A stretch of 64,000 nt of DNA from JAHECW01 sp964641415 (GCA_964641415.1 CAZXMW010000004.1:62001-126000), one strand, 5' to 3'; numbered from the stretch's first letter, positions 51,759 through 61,304 are shown. Notes: generated from the sequence alone by a model not told the origin. A program made the numbers and translations.

Positions 51759-54700
51759 CTACCGGTAGCCGAAGACCATCGTGAAGACGATCAAGAAGAT
51801 CAGCGTCAGCCCGATCCCGAGCGCCGTGAAGCCGAAGATTCTCGCCGCCCGCTCGAACCGCGGCTTCGCCGGTCCCTTGATGCGCGCGGCGAGCTCGTCG
51901 TCATCCGCGCCCTCGATGAACTCCTCGTACTCGGCCGGCTTGTCGTGCTTGAGTTCGTCGACCGGCACCCGTCCGGTGAAGATCACCGGGTCCATGGGGA
52001 ACTTGTCCGGCCGGAAGTGGGTGTTGAAGAAGTGGATGGTGAAGATGAAGCCGACCGCGAGCAGAGCCTCGTCCGAGTGGATGATGGTCGCCACGTTGAC
52101 CGACCAGCCGGGCAGAAAGCGGGTGAAGAGCTCGGGGAACCAGAGCAGCAGCCCGGTCGACCCGATGACGAAGACACCCCAGAACACCGCGAAGTAGTCG
52201 AACTTCTCCCAGTAGGTGAACCGACCGTAGTGCGGCCGCGGACCGCGCCCGAGGAACCACTTGACGCTCTGCCAGAACTGTTTGACGTCGTTGAAATTGA
52301 ACATCAGCGAGTTGACCGGGTCGAAGATGAAGCCGATCCAGCTCTTGCCCGAGACCTTCTTGGCCTTGAACACGTCGCGCAGGTGAGAGACGAACAAGCC
52401 GAGCAGAACGACTCCGGCGATCCGGTGCAGAACGCCCATGCTCGCATAGCCGCCGAGCATCCCGGTCACCACGTGCGCCCAGGTCATGAAGGAGAACTTG
52501 AGCGCCATCCCCGACAGAGCGAGAGTGAAGAAGCTGAGCAGCATGATGAAGTGCATGATCCGCTGCTTGGACGTGAAGCGGATGTAGAACCGCTGCTCCC
52601 TGTGCCCGTTGGCCTTCACCATGCGCCAGCTTTCGCGAGTTCGCCACAACCGGAACAACCACAGGAAGGTGTGGAGCAGGAAGAACGACAGGGTACCGAC
52701 GAGCAGGATGGTCATGAACCAGAAGGAGTAGAACAGGAACGGGTAGGTGTCCTTGTCGTGGTGCGTGGCGTGGCTCAGGTACCCCGCGAACTGGAGGTGG
52801 GCGCGCGGGTGGCACTCGCCGCAGGTTTCGACCACGTGCCGTTGGCTCAGGGTGGACTGCGGGTTCTCGCTGGGCAGGATGTTGTGGGTACCGTGGCAGT
52901 CGTAGCACTTGGCCGCGCCTTCCGATCCGAGCTGGGTCACCTTGCCGTGGTAGGTGTCGAAGAAGGTCCCGGCGAAGTCTTCATGGCATCTTCCGCACTG
53001 GTCCATCATCATGAACCGAAAGCCCTGAGCGTCGATCCGCGTGATCTCGTGCGAGGTGTGACAGCTCTCGCAGGTCGGCAGATCCTCGGTCGTGACCACG
53101 TTGTCGGGGTGGTGGATGCTGGCCCTGAACTCCTCTTCGATTCCCTTGTGACAGGCGCCGCACGTGTCGAGGATGTTGTCCCGGTGCACTGTCGACCCGA
53201 GGTCCTCCTGGGACAGCGCCGAGTGGGCCGTGTGGCAGTCAACGCAACTCGCCGAAACGATGAGTCCACTGCCCATGAGCCCCCGGCCGTGGGTGCTCTG
53301 CAGGTAGCTTTCGACGATGTCCCGGTCGTCGCCGAGCCGCTGAGCCGCGACCTGGCCTGCGGCGTGGCATTCGCCGCACAGCCCGGGAACGTTGCGCGAG
53401 TAGGTCGGCGAGGTCGGTACGCGCTTGTTCAGGGTCCGATGCGCGTCGCCGTGGCAGGTGCCGCAGACCGGCGCCGCATCGTCGCCCGAGGAGGCGAGCT
53501 GACCGTGCCGACTGAGCTCGTGCTGCTCGACCTGCTCGGCGTGGCAGATGCCGCAGTCGACCGGTGAGGTGATGGTGGCGCAGGCGCGCTCCGGATGATT
53601 CGGCGTCACGTCGGTGTGGCACTGCGCGCACGCGGTGCGGCCGTGCGACGACAGCCCGAAGATCTCATGATCGACGAACAAGGAGGTTCTCTCGCCGTTG
53701 CGTTGCGCGGCGAAAGTCGGGTCGCCGTGACACTCGAGACATCTCTGGGTGGTCGCCTCCACCGCCGTCACCGGCCGACGACGGATCTTGTGCGGCTGGT
53801 GGCACTCGACGCACGACGGGACCTTGTGCGGCTCCTCCTCCCACAGCCGGCCCTCGACGACCTTGACGTGGACCTCCTCGATCCGGGCATGGCACTGCAT
53901 GCACATCCCGGCGACGTTGGCCCGGTTGATGCTCGACTCCGGGTTGTTGTGGTCGAGGATGTTGTGCGCCGTGTGGCACGAGGTGCAGACCGCGGTGACC
54001 GTGAGGCCCTTCTGGAACAGGCCCTCGCCGTGCACCGACATCGAGAAGTTCTCGAGGATCCGGTGCTGCGGAATGTCGTGCTGGAGCGAGACCTCGGTTC
54101 CCTCGCGGTGGCACCGGCCGCACAACAGGGGCACGTTCTGGGTTGCGGTGGGAGCGGACGGATCGGTGTGCGGCAGGATGGCGTGGTGGTCGTGGCAGAT
54201 GATGCAGTTGGGCGCCGCCGGATCGCCCTTGACCGCGGCCCGGCCGTGGAGCGAGTTGCGGTTCTGACGCGCCTGGGTGTCGTGGCACTCGCCGCAGGCG
54301 GCGATCTGGGCCAGCGGCTCGACCGGGGCGTGGACGTCATGGCCGGTGTGGCAGTCGATGCAGACCGCCGTGGGACGATCACCCTTGATCGCGCCGTGCG
54401 GGCTCCCCGCCACCGCCTCGAGCGCGTCGTCGTGACAGCTCGCGCAGAGCTGGTTCGAGTTGCCCGGCGCCGTCGGCGACAAAGGGTCGGTGTCCGCGAG
54501 CACGGCGTGGACGCCGTGGCACTCGGCGCACGCCGCCGACGGCGAGCCCGGTTCGCCGGCCCAGGCGCCGTGTGGCCCCGAGACCAACTCGGCCGCGGTG
54601 TCGTCATGACACATGGCGCAATCCACGGCCTCGAGCTCCTCGTCGTGCGGCAGCTCGGCGCCGTCGAGGTCCATGTGGCAGTCGACGCAGGCGAAGTCCG

Positions 54701-54938
54701 CGTGCACCGACGCCGCGTAGGCCGCGGGATCGACGTGCATGAAGACCTGACGGCCGCCGCGCTCGCCGACGAGCTCGGGATCCTCGTGGCACATCAGGCA
54801 GTCGTCGTTGGCCTGGGCGCCGGCCGGAACGGCAGACAAGACGAGCGCCGTGAACATGACCGACAGCAAGCAGCAGAATCGCCGGGCCGGAGTCGAGTGG
54901 ATCCGGGCGCCCCGAGAGACCGAGATCGTCGTCTTCAT
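51759..54938 (-). CDS. 23-haem cytochrome c fused to a membrane cytochrome b-type domain
   Basis: A 1059-residue exported protein with signal peptide. I count 23 CxxCH haem sites between about residues 48 and 725, spaced in recurring clusters, then a transmembrane anchor and a cytochrome b561/formate dehydrogenase gamma-like domain with about five more helices (from about 735 to the end) carrying conserved His residues. Such a fusion would carry electrons between the quinone pool and periplasmic or outer acceptors. ATG 54938 follows a TAGAGT -10 box by six bases. It is divergent from a NapC-like cytochrome gene, a natural redox partner. Confidence 0.9.
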   Translation of the reverse strand: MKTTISVSRGARIHSTPARRFCCLLSVMFTALVLSAVPAGAQANDDCLMCHEDPELVGERGGRQVFMHVDPAAYAASVHADFACVDCHMDLDGAELPHDEELEAVDCAMCHDDTAAELVSGPHGAWAGEPGSPSAACAECHGVHAVLADTDPLSPTAPGNSNQLCASCHDDALEAVAGSPHGAIKGDRPTAVCIDCHTGHDVHAPVEPLAQIAACGECHDTQARQNRNSLHGRAAVKGDPAAPNCIICHDHHAILPHTDPSAPTATQNVPLLCGRCHREGTEVSLQHDIPQHRILENFSMSVHGEGLFQKGLTVTAVCTSCHTAHNILDHNNPESSINRANVAGMCMQCHARIEEVHVKVVEGRLWEEEPHKVPSCVECHQPHKIRRRPVTAVEATTQRCLECHGDPTFAAQRNGERTSLFVDHEIFGLSSHGRTACAQCHTDVTPNHPERACATITSPVDCGICHAEQVEQHELSRHGQLASSGDDAAPVCGTCHGDAHRTLNKRVPTSPTYSRNVPGLCGECHAAGQVAAQRLGDDRDIVESYLQSTHGRGLMGSGLIVSASCVDCHTAHSALSQEDLGSTVHRDNILDTCGACHKGIEEEFRASIHHPDNVVTTEDLPTCESCHTSHEITRIDAQGFRFMMMDQCGRCHEDFAGTFFDTYHGKVTQLGSEGAAKCYDCHGTHNILPSENPQSTLSQRHVVETCGECHPRAHLQFAGYLSHATHHDKDTYPFLFYSFWFMTILLVGTLSFFLLHTFLWLFRLWRTRESWRMVKANGHREQRFYIRFTSKQRIMHFIMLLSFFTLALSGMALKFSFMTWAHVVTGMLGGYASMGVLHRIAGVVLLGLFVSHLRDVFKAKKVSGKSWIGFIFDPVNSLMFNFNDVKQFWQSVKWFLGRGPRPHYGRFTYWEKFDYFAVFWGVFVIGSTGLLLWFPELFTRFLPGWSVNVATIIHSDEALLAVGFIFTIHFFNTHFRPDKFPMDPVIFTGRVPVDELKHDKPAEYEEFIEGADDDELAARIKGPAKPRFERAARIFGFTALGIGLTLIFLIVFTMVFGYR

Positions 54939-54944
54939 GGGATC

Positions 54945-54958
54945 ACTCTATCGATAGA
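54945..54958 (-). promoter_or_regulatory. -10 box and overlapping palindrome of the multihaem cytochrome gene
   Basis: TAGAGT (54950-54945) ends six bases before the ATG. The perfect 12-bp palindrome TCTATCGATAGA (54947-54958) overlaps it, a likely repressor site. It shares the core ATCGAT with the palindrome at 55072-55083. Confidence 0.45.
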
Positions 54959-55071
54959 TGGAAAATATCTCAAGTTCTAGCGGACTCAGGCATTTGCGAT
55001 TGATTCTCGATTCCTCTGCGCGTCCCTTCCAGGATTTCCACCTTCAGATTCCGGCTTCCGATCGCCGGTTC

Positions 55072-55083
55072 CGAATCGATTCG
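55072..55083. promoter_or_regulatory. Perfect 12-bp palindrome upstream of NapC-like gene
   Basis: CGAATCGATTCG is a perfect palindrome just before the -35 region of a TACATT (55105-55110) promoter for the NapC-like gene. Its centre ATCGAT is also the centre of the palindrome on the opposite promoter, so one regulator may control both cytochrome genes. Confidence 0.4.
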
Positions 55084-55165
55084 CCCGGCACCGGAAAAAG
55101 CTGGTACATTGGAGCAATCATGCAGCCCTGAACACTCTCCAAACCACACCTTCGGGAGACACGAA

Positions 55166-56629
55166 ATGTCGCAGCAGACCCGAGACACCGCGCGCCGCTT
55201 GCTCCATCTGGCCAACAATCCCACCACCGTCGCCGGCATCGCGATGACGACCGTCTCGGGACTCACCATCACCGTGTTTCTCATCGTCAACCTGTTCGGA
55301 GGATTGCGCGAGAGCCCCTACATCGGAATGTTCGCCTATGTCATTCTCCCGCTCTTCTTCGCCCTCGGCCTGATTCTCATCCCAGTGGGAATGGCCCTCC
55401 GACGCCGTCGGTTGCGTCGCGACGGCGCCGACGCCGGGGAGCTCCCCCCCTATCCGACCCTCGACTTCAACGATCCCCACCTTCGGCGGGTCGCCGCGGT
55501 CTTCCTGATCATGACCGCCGCCAACGCCGTCATTCTCGGCAGCGTTTCGTTTCTCGCGGTCGAGTACTCCGAAACGGTGGTCTTCTGCGGCGAGACCTGC
55601 CACACCGTAATGCAGCCCGAGTTCACCGCGTACGCTGACTCTCCCCACTCGAGGGTCGCATGCGTCGAGTGCCACATCGGTCCGGGCGCCTCGTGGTTCG
55701 TCCGTTCGAAGCTCGACGGACTGCGGCAGGTCTGGCACACCGCCCTCGACTCCTACCACCGGCCGATCCAGACACCGCTGCGAACCCTGCGCCCGGCGCG
55801 GGAGACCTGCGAGCAGTGTCACTGGCCGACCAAGCACCACGGCGACAAGCTCCGCGTTTTCGCCCGCTTCCGCAGTGATGAAGCCAACACCCCCTCGTAC
55901 ACGGTCATGCTGTTGAAGACCGGCGGTGGCAGCCTCGATCTCGGCGCCCACGGCGGCACCCATTGGTGGCACATCGAGTCCGACAACAGGGTCCGCTACG
56001 TCGCCGCCGACGACCGCCGCCAGGAGATCATCTGGGTCGAGCTGACCACCCCGGATGGTGAGACTCGCGTCTACACCCGCGACGGCGATGAGCTGCCGCC
56101 GCCCGACCAGCTGCAGGAGCAGGCCCGGATCATGGACTGCATCGACTGCCACAACCGGCCGACCCACCTCTTCCAGAATCCGTCCTGGGCGATTGACGGC
56201 ATCCTCGAGGAGAACCCCGAGCTGCGGCGACTGCCCTACTACAAGCGCGAGACGGTCAGCGCGATCACCGGAGACTACGCCAGCCACACCGACGGGATCC
56301 GACAGGTCCGCGAGGCAGTGCTCGCGTTTTATCGCAGCGACCATCCCGAGCTCTGGCGAAGCGACCCGGATCTCGTCGGGCACGGCGCAGACGTCGCGGC
56401 GGACATCTACGGCCGAACCGTCTTTCCGGCAATGAAGACCGACTGGGAGACCCACCCGAACCACATCGGGCACGAGCAGTCGCCGGGCTGCTGGCGCTGC
56501 CACGACTCGGAGATGGCGACCGCCGACGGCGAGCACGTCATCCCGATGGACTGCGAGAACTGCCACGTGTTCCTGCTCGAGGATGTCGCAGAGCGGCCCG
56601 ACCTCGCCTCCTTGTCGTCGACGCGGTGA
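55166..56629 (+). CDS. NapC/NirT-like multihaem cytochrome c
   Basis: A 487-residue inner-membrane cytochrome with three N-terminal helices (about 24-45, 52-75 and 108-128) and a periplasmic part with five CxxCH sites (CVECH, CEQCH, CIDCH, CWRCH, CENCH) plus one unusual CxxxCH (CGETCH) in the place of the first NapC haem. SPHSRVACVECHIGPGA is typical of a NapC-like subgroup. It should oxidise quinol and pass electrons to the 23-haem protein encoded divergently. ATG 55166 has CGGGAGA eight bases upstream. Confidence 0.88.
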   Translation: MSQQTRDTARRLLHLANNPTTVAGIAMTTVSGLTITVFLIVNLFGGLRESPYIGMFAYVILPLFFALGLILIPVGMALRRRRLRRDGADAGELPPYPTLDFNDPHLRRVAAVFLIMTAANAVILGSVSFLAVEYSETVVFCGETCHTVMQPEFTAYADSPHSRVACVECHIGPGASWFVRSKLDGLRQVWHTALDSYHRPIQTPLRTLRPARETCEQCHWPTKHHGDKLRVFARFRSDEANTPSYTVMLLKTGGGSLDLGAHGGTHWWHIESDNRVRYVAADDRRQEIIWVELTTPDGETRVYTRDGDELPPPDQLQEQARIMDCIDCHNRPTHLFQNPSWAIDGILEENPELRRLPYYKRETVSAITGDYASHTDGIRQVREAVLAFYRSDHPELWRSDPDLVGHGADVAADIYGRTVFPAMKTDWETHPNHIGHEQSPGCWRCHDSEMATADGEHVIPMDCENCHVFLLEDVAERPDLASLSSTR

Positions 56630-56790
56630 CCCGGGCGTTCGGCTCTGGGTCGCCGGCCGGGACGGACAGCCGATCGTTGCACCAGCCCTCTGCCCGTGCC
56701 ATTTGAGCTCTCCCAGCCCGGACCGCCGGCCCGAGGCTCTCTTCCGCTCCTCGCCGGGCGGTGGTACAGTACCCGGCCAACGGGAAGAGA

Positions 56791-57906
56791 ATGGACTGGA
56801 TCGAACAGAACCTCGACGCCTACCGTGTCATCGCCGAGATCCTCACCGATCTGCGGCCGCTGGTCAGGAAGCGCCTCGAGTCGGGCTTCGGACGCGAGTG
56901 GTTCCGCGACGGCATTCCCGAGGACATCTTCGAGCGGTTGATTCGAAACAAGGAGCAGGAGGCCTCGATCGACTGGTACGAGAACCGTTACCAGGAGGTC
57001 ATCAGCTACGCCGTCTTCCCCGATCTGTTCGAGATCATCAGCGCCAACCCCGATCTCTTCGGACCGATCCTCAAGCTCGCCCCGAGCCCGTCGCTGGTCA
57101 ACACCCGCTTCCTCGAGCTCGAGGTCATGCGATCCAAGATCGGACGCGCTCGCGAAGTCAGCGAGGCGGAGATCAACTTCCTGACGTCGTTCCACCTCCG
57201 CTTTCGCCGGGCGATCGCGGAGCTCCGGGAGTCGTCTCCCGACGGCGAAACCGACGCCGCCGAGGCCACGCCGGCGGGCGACGCCGACGTTCCGACCGAC
57301 GGCGGGAAAGAGACCGAGCGGAAAGCAGGCGCCGGCAGCGAGTCCGATGCCGACACCCGTTCAAAAGCTCCTTCGGCAGCGCCGACCCCGGCCCCTGATC
57401 GGCCCAAACGGCCGCCCCAGCGTCTGGCATCGCCATCGGCTGAATCCACCAGCGGTCCCGAGCCCGAAGCCGAACCGTCGGCTCCGTCCGACGAGCCCCC
57501 GGACGCGGGCGCCTCAGGGGACGCGGGGCCACCGGAAGACGAGAAAGCGCCGGCCAGAGAGGCGACCTCGACGATCCTCAAGCGGGCCATGGAGAACGGC
57601 GACAGTCAGACCGTCCTGCGCGAGCTCTACCGCGAGGTCACCGGGATCGCCGAGGTCATCTGGACCACAGACCAGGTCCCAGCGAGCCCGGCGTGGGATC
57701 GTGTTTCGACGAACTCCTGGTATGAGAGCAACTTTTCGAAGCTCGACCTGCGCCCGCTGTCCGACTTTTTCGAACTCATCAACCAGGTCAGGGCCAAGCT
57801 CAAGGGCGGCGCGTCCAAGACCGAGATCCAGAGTTTCCTCAACGACTCGCGCTTCGCCTCGATCCTGCTCGCGCTGCGTGACATGTTCCAGAAAAACGAC
57901 ATCTGA
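56791..57906 (+). CDS. Two-domain protein with Pro/Ala/Glu-rich linker, function unknown
   Basis: A 371-residue cytoplasmic protein. The first ~140 residues are helical (MDWIEQNLDAYRVIAEIL onward) and loosely recall Swt1/HEPN-type helical bundles. Residues ~145-265 are a low-complexity Pro/Ala/Ser/Glu linker. The last ~100 residues form a second helical domain rich in Trp/Phe and ending DMFQKNDI. No catalytic motif is certain. ATG 56791 has GGGAAGAGA just upstream and a TACAGT box earlier. It stands between two unrelated genes. Confidence 0.65.
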   Translation: MDWIEQNLDAYRVIAEILTDLRPLVRKRLESGFGREWFRDGIPEDIFERLIRNKEQEASIDWYENRYQEVISYAVFPDLFEIISANPDLFGPILKLAPSPSLVNTRFLELEVMRSKIGRAREVSEAEINFLTSFHLRFRRAIAELRESSPDGETDAAEATPAGDADVPTDGGKETERKAGAGSESDADTRSKAPSAAPTPAPDRPKRPPQRLASPSAESTSGPEPEAEPSAPSDEPPDAGASGDAGPPEDEKAPAREATSTILKRAMENGDSQTVLRELYREVTGIAEVIWTTDQVPASPAWDRVSTNSWYESNFSKLDLRPLSDFFELINQVRAKLKGGASKTEIQSFLNDSRFASILLALRDMFQKNDI

Positions 57907-57951
57907 GTTCGGGCCCGCACTCGAGAACTCAAGCGGCAACCCGGTGGCCGG

Positions 57952-60015
57952 TCACGACGGAGGGAACTGCTCGGCGTAGGCGGCGTAGCGGCGGAGGATC
58001 CGGCGGGTGTAGGCGGCGCCGCGGCGGCAGCGGCAGGTTCCGGCCGGAAAACGGCGCGCGACCTCGGGATCGTCGAGCAGGTACATGGCGTTCTCGACAT
58101 TGCCGAGCCAGGTGTCGCGGTCGAGGCCGAGCTCGGCCGCCAGACGGCGGGCGTCGAAGACGTGTCGCGGCCCGACGTTGTACGAAGCAATGGCCATGGC
58201 GACCTGATCCTGCAGCTCGAGGTCGGCGAACATGTCCATCAGTCGCCGCAGATACCGCGCTCCGGCCTCGATCGCCTCTCCCGGGTGGTGGGGGTCCTCG
58301 ACACCGAGCTCCCGCCAGGTGAACGGCATGAACTGGAACAGTCCCGACGAACCGCCGGGGCCGACAGCGTCCGGGTCGAAGCGCGACTCCTCGTACATCA
58401 GCGACGCCATTAATCGCCAGTCGAGACCGGAGCGGCGGGCGCCCCACTTCAGATACTCGTCGTAGGGCGTCAGGTCGCCCTCGGGAATCGGCGGCAGCCG
58501 CGGCGAAAGTGCGAGACGGCGGCCGCCCAGGTTGGATTGCGCCAGCTGGCGGGCGAGGCCGGAGCGGGACGCCTGGGCGAGAAATTCGTCGACCGCCCGG
58601 TGCAGCTTCGAAGAGCTGGTGTTGAGCACCCAAACCAACGGCACGTCGGGCAGAACCACCGGACCGCGGTGGAGACCACTCGAGGTGTCGAGCTCGAGCC
58701 GAGCGGCGTCTTCGTCGACCACCGCCACGTCAACGCGGCCGCGGGCAACGCTGCCCAGAGCGCTGAAGGCGTCAGCGCCGGCGGGCGTCGCTTCGATCTC
58801 GAATGGCGGTTCGAGAGGGAGATTTCCGATCAGCTCTGCCACCGGCCGCGACGCCGCGACCGACGCACCCGCCAGATCTTCCAGCGTCAGAAAGGTTGGT
58901 TCCTGTCCGGACATCACCGACACCAGGTCGACCCGTCGGTACGGCCGGCTGACGAGAAACCGCCCGGTTATGGAGGACCCGGCGGGCTCATGCAGGATCG
59001 CGATGTCGCCGAAGCCCTGTTCGAGCCAGTCGAGCGGGTCGATTCCCGGCGACGGAATCGCCAGCTCGAGGCGGAGCCGCAGCTCGCGGGCAAACGTCAC
59101 CGCCAGGTCGTACTCGAAACCCTCGAGCCCGCCGCGCGCGACGAAACAGGTGGTCGGCGAGTTTCGGGTGACCGCTCGGAGCACGCGCGCGACTCGGATC
59201 TCGGGAAGGTCCCGGCAGACGCGGCTTCGCGTTCGACGGGTCAGGACCTGCTCGGCAAACAGAAAGTCGTCGATGGCGCGGCGCAGTGCGAGGTTGCTGG
59301 TTCTGACCGCCCACACCACCGACCGCCGTTCGACCAGCGGACCGAACAGCTGGAGCCCCTTGAGATTGGATCGCCGGTCGAGAATGCCGCTGTCGACAAC
59401 GGTCAGAGGAAGGTCTCCAGCCGCGACGCGATCGAGCACCATCTCCAACGATTGCTCCTCGGCGACGGGAATGACCTCGAGCCCGAGGTCTTCGAGGAGC
59501 AACCGCAAAGCCGGCCTGAGGGTCGACTCCTGAATGTGGACACTGCCGCCGCGCAGGTCGTCGAGATCGAGTCCGGGCATGCCGTCGGCGGCGACCAGAA
59601 ACTCCTCCACCCACTCCACCGGAGTTGTCCCGGCGGCAGCGCGCTCCAACAGCTGGGCCTCGGCGAAACGGGACACGGCAAGGTCGGCGCGACCGGTCTC
59701 GAGCCACGTCAGGAGCTGATCGTGGCGGCGCGCCTCGAGCCACACCAGCTCGACTCCGAGCCGGGCGGCGAGGTGGCGGAGCTGGGCCTCCTGATCGCCG
59801 GCCTCGTTCGGCGGCGCGGGAGCGTCGAAGAAACCCGGCCGCACCGAGACCCGAAGCTCGCCGTGCTCGCGAACCGCGTCGAGGCCCCCCGTCCGGCGCT
59901 CGGCGCAACCGAAGCCGGCCATCAGCACCAGCCCGGCCACCGCGGCCCGCCCCGGCCACTTCCGGCGCCGCCCAGCCCCACCGCGTCGTTGGTCAACCAC
60001 TCCGACACCGATCAT
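57952..60015 (-). CDS. MltF-like membrane-bound lytic transglycosylase with two solute-binding domains
   Basis: A 687-residue lipoprotein (lipobox Cys near residue 37) that cleaves peptidoglycan. The SLT domain is at the C-terminus: catalytic Glu543 in MYEESRFDP, GLFQFMPFTW and ASYNVGPRHV. Before it are two solute-binding protein type 3 domains (about 48-275 and 290-480) instead of the single one in MltF, which explains the extra ~170 residues. Each may bind a wall fragment to regulate activity. The ATG at 60015 lies inside a TATGAT box, so GTG 60000 may be the true start. Confidence 0.82.
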   Translation of the reverse strand: MIGVGVVDQRRGGAGRRRKWPGRAAVAGLVLMAGFGCAERRTGGLDAVREHGELRVSVRPGFFDAPAPPNEAGDQEAQLRHLAARLGVELVWLEARRHDQLLTWLETGRADLAVSRFAEAQLLERAAAGTTPVEWVEEFLVAADGMPGLDLDDLRGGSVHIQESTLRPALRLLLEDLGLEVIPVAEEQSLEMVLDRVAAGDLPLTVVDSGILDRRSNLKGLQLFGPLVERRSVVWAVRTSNLALRRAIDDFLFAEQVLTRRTRSRVCRDLPEIRVARVLRAVTRNSPTTCFVARGGLEGFEYDLAVTFARELRLRLELAIPSPGIDPLDWLEQGFGDIAILHEPAGSSITGRFLVSRPYRRVDLVSVMSGQEPTFLTLEDLAGASVAASRPVAELIGNLPLEPPFEIEATPAGADAFSALGSVARGRVDVAVVDEDAARLELDTSSGLHRGPVVLPDVPLVWVLNTSSSKLHRAVDEFLAQASRSGLARQLAQSNLGGRRLALSPRLPPIPEGDLTPYDEYLKWGARRSGLDWRLMASLMYEESRFDPDAVGPGGSSGLFQFMPFTWRELGVEDPHHPGEAIEAGARYLRRLMDMFADLELQDQVAMAIASYNVGPRHVFDARRLAAELGLDRDTWLGNVENAMYLLDDPEVARRFPAGTCRCRRGAAYTRRILRRYAAYAEQFPPS

Positions 60016-60079
60016 AATGCGTCCCGATCATCCACGGCGAGTGCGGCGGTGGTATCTTCACCTCCGACACGGGAGAGCC

Positions 60080-61240
60080 ATGGCTGAGGACGACACCAAC
60101 CCGCCGACGACCGGCCGCGACCTTCGCACCGTCACCAACCGTCTGGTTGACCTTCAACGCAAGTGCCGAGCGGCGGCATCGCGTTCCAGCGAGGCGACGG
60201 ACATGGAGCAGCGCATCGCATCGGTCCTCGAGCGTCTCCAGGACGGCGCTGAGGACGACAAGGCGCCGGTCCCTTTCGCCGCACTCGCCCGCGAGCTCTA
60301 CGCGGTCGAGAGGTTTTTCGAGAGCAACGGCTTCATCTCCGTGGCCAAGGAGGTCGCGCACGTCGAGCGGATCCTCCAGGAGATGGCGCCGCCGGACGAA
60401 TCGGCGGCCCCGGCGTCGGTGGCGGCGGCTGCCCGAGCACAGCATGACGAGGCCGCAGCAGCGGATGATGTCGGGGACGACACGATCGCCGAGGCGCCGG
60501 CCTCCCGCTGGAAGGTTCCACGCCCCCTCGCCGCGGTTTTTGTCCTGTTCGTGGTCGCGGTCGTCGCCTGCATCGTCCTCGCAGTCAACCATGACCGCCT
60601 GCTGAGCGGTCGGGTCGCGACGGTCGAGACCGCCGTCACCCCTCGACCGACTGCGACGATCCCGGTCCCGACACCGCGTTCGACATCGCAGAAGACCGTT
60701 GACGGCCCGGCGCCCGGCGCCGTGCTCTCCGAGGCGGTCGGTCAGGCCCGGCTCGCTCTCGCAGCCAACGACATCGAGACGGCGATGGATCACCTTTCCC
60801 GCGCCGCTCTGGTCGACTCGGATCACGGGAGCGTGCTCGCGACCGCCGGCCAGATCATCGAGCGGCTCGTCGACAACGCCGACAACGCCGCCGATGCCGG
60901 GCTCTGGGAGATCGCCGAGCTGACTCTCGCGCGCGCGAGCCGGGTTGCGACCCGTTTCGGCCTCGACGCCACGATCATCGACCAGGCCGCCCGGCGGCAC
61001 GCCCGGATGGACCGCTTCGAAATCGTCGATCCGGGTGATCCGGCAGCCGTCATCGCGGTTGTCGGCCGGCGGGTCACCATCCTCTTCAAGGACGGGTCGA
61101 CCCGTGAATCGGTGATCAAGGGCGTTGACGGGCCGCAGTTGCTGCTCGACGAGGACACCGCGATTCGCGGCGGAGCGGTGTTCTACGTCGACCAGGTCCC
61201 CCTCGCCGGCATCGACTCCATCACGGTCTGGGAGGACTGA
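60080..61240 (+). CDS. Single-pass membrane protein of unknown function
   Basis: A 386-residue protein. The cytoplasmic N-terminal ~145 residues are helical and charged (two to three helices), one transmembrane helix follows (about 150-172), and the outer part has a Thr/Pro linker, a TPR-like helical region (about 215-300) and a compact beta domain at the end whose RVTILFKDGSTRESVIKGV resembles a periplasmic OB/SH3-like fold. The design suggests a scaffold in the cell envelope, near the transglycosylase encoded divergently. ATG 60080 has GGGAG upstream. Confidence 0.65.
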   Translation: MAEDDTNPPTTGRDLRTVTNRLVDLQRKCRAAASRSSEATDMEQRIASVLERLQDGAEDDKAPVPFAALARELYAVERFFESNGFISVAKEVAHVERILQEMAPPDESAAPASVAAAARAQHDEAAAADDVGDDTIAEAPASRWKVPRPLAAVFVLFVVAVVACIVLAVNHDRLLSGRVATVETAVTPRPTATIPVPTPRSTSQKTVDGPAPGAVLSEAVGQARLALAANDIETAMDHLSRAALVDSDHGSVLATAGQIIERLVDNADNAADAGLWEIAELTLARASRVATRFGLDATIIDQAARRHARMDRFEIVDPGDPAAVIAVVGRRVTILFKDGSTRESVIKGVDGPQLLLDEDTAIRGGAVFYVDQVPLAGIDSITVWED

Positions 61241-61304
61241 GCCTCGAGCCGTCGGCGATCCGCCGTCAGCTCGGACAGGTGAACCCGAGGTCAGCGGTTC
61301 TGCC

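Noticed and set aside
60000..60015. ATG 60015 as a certain start of the transglycosylase
   Set aside because: It lies within a TATGAT box; kept as the annotated start but GTG 60000 is equally possible.
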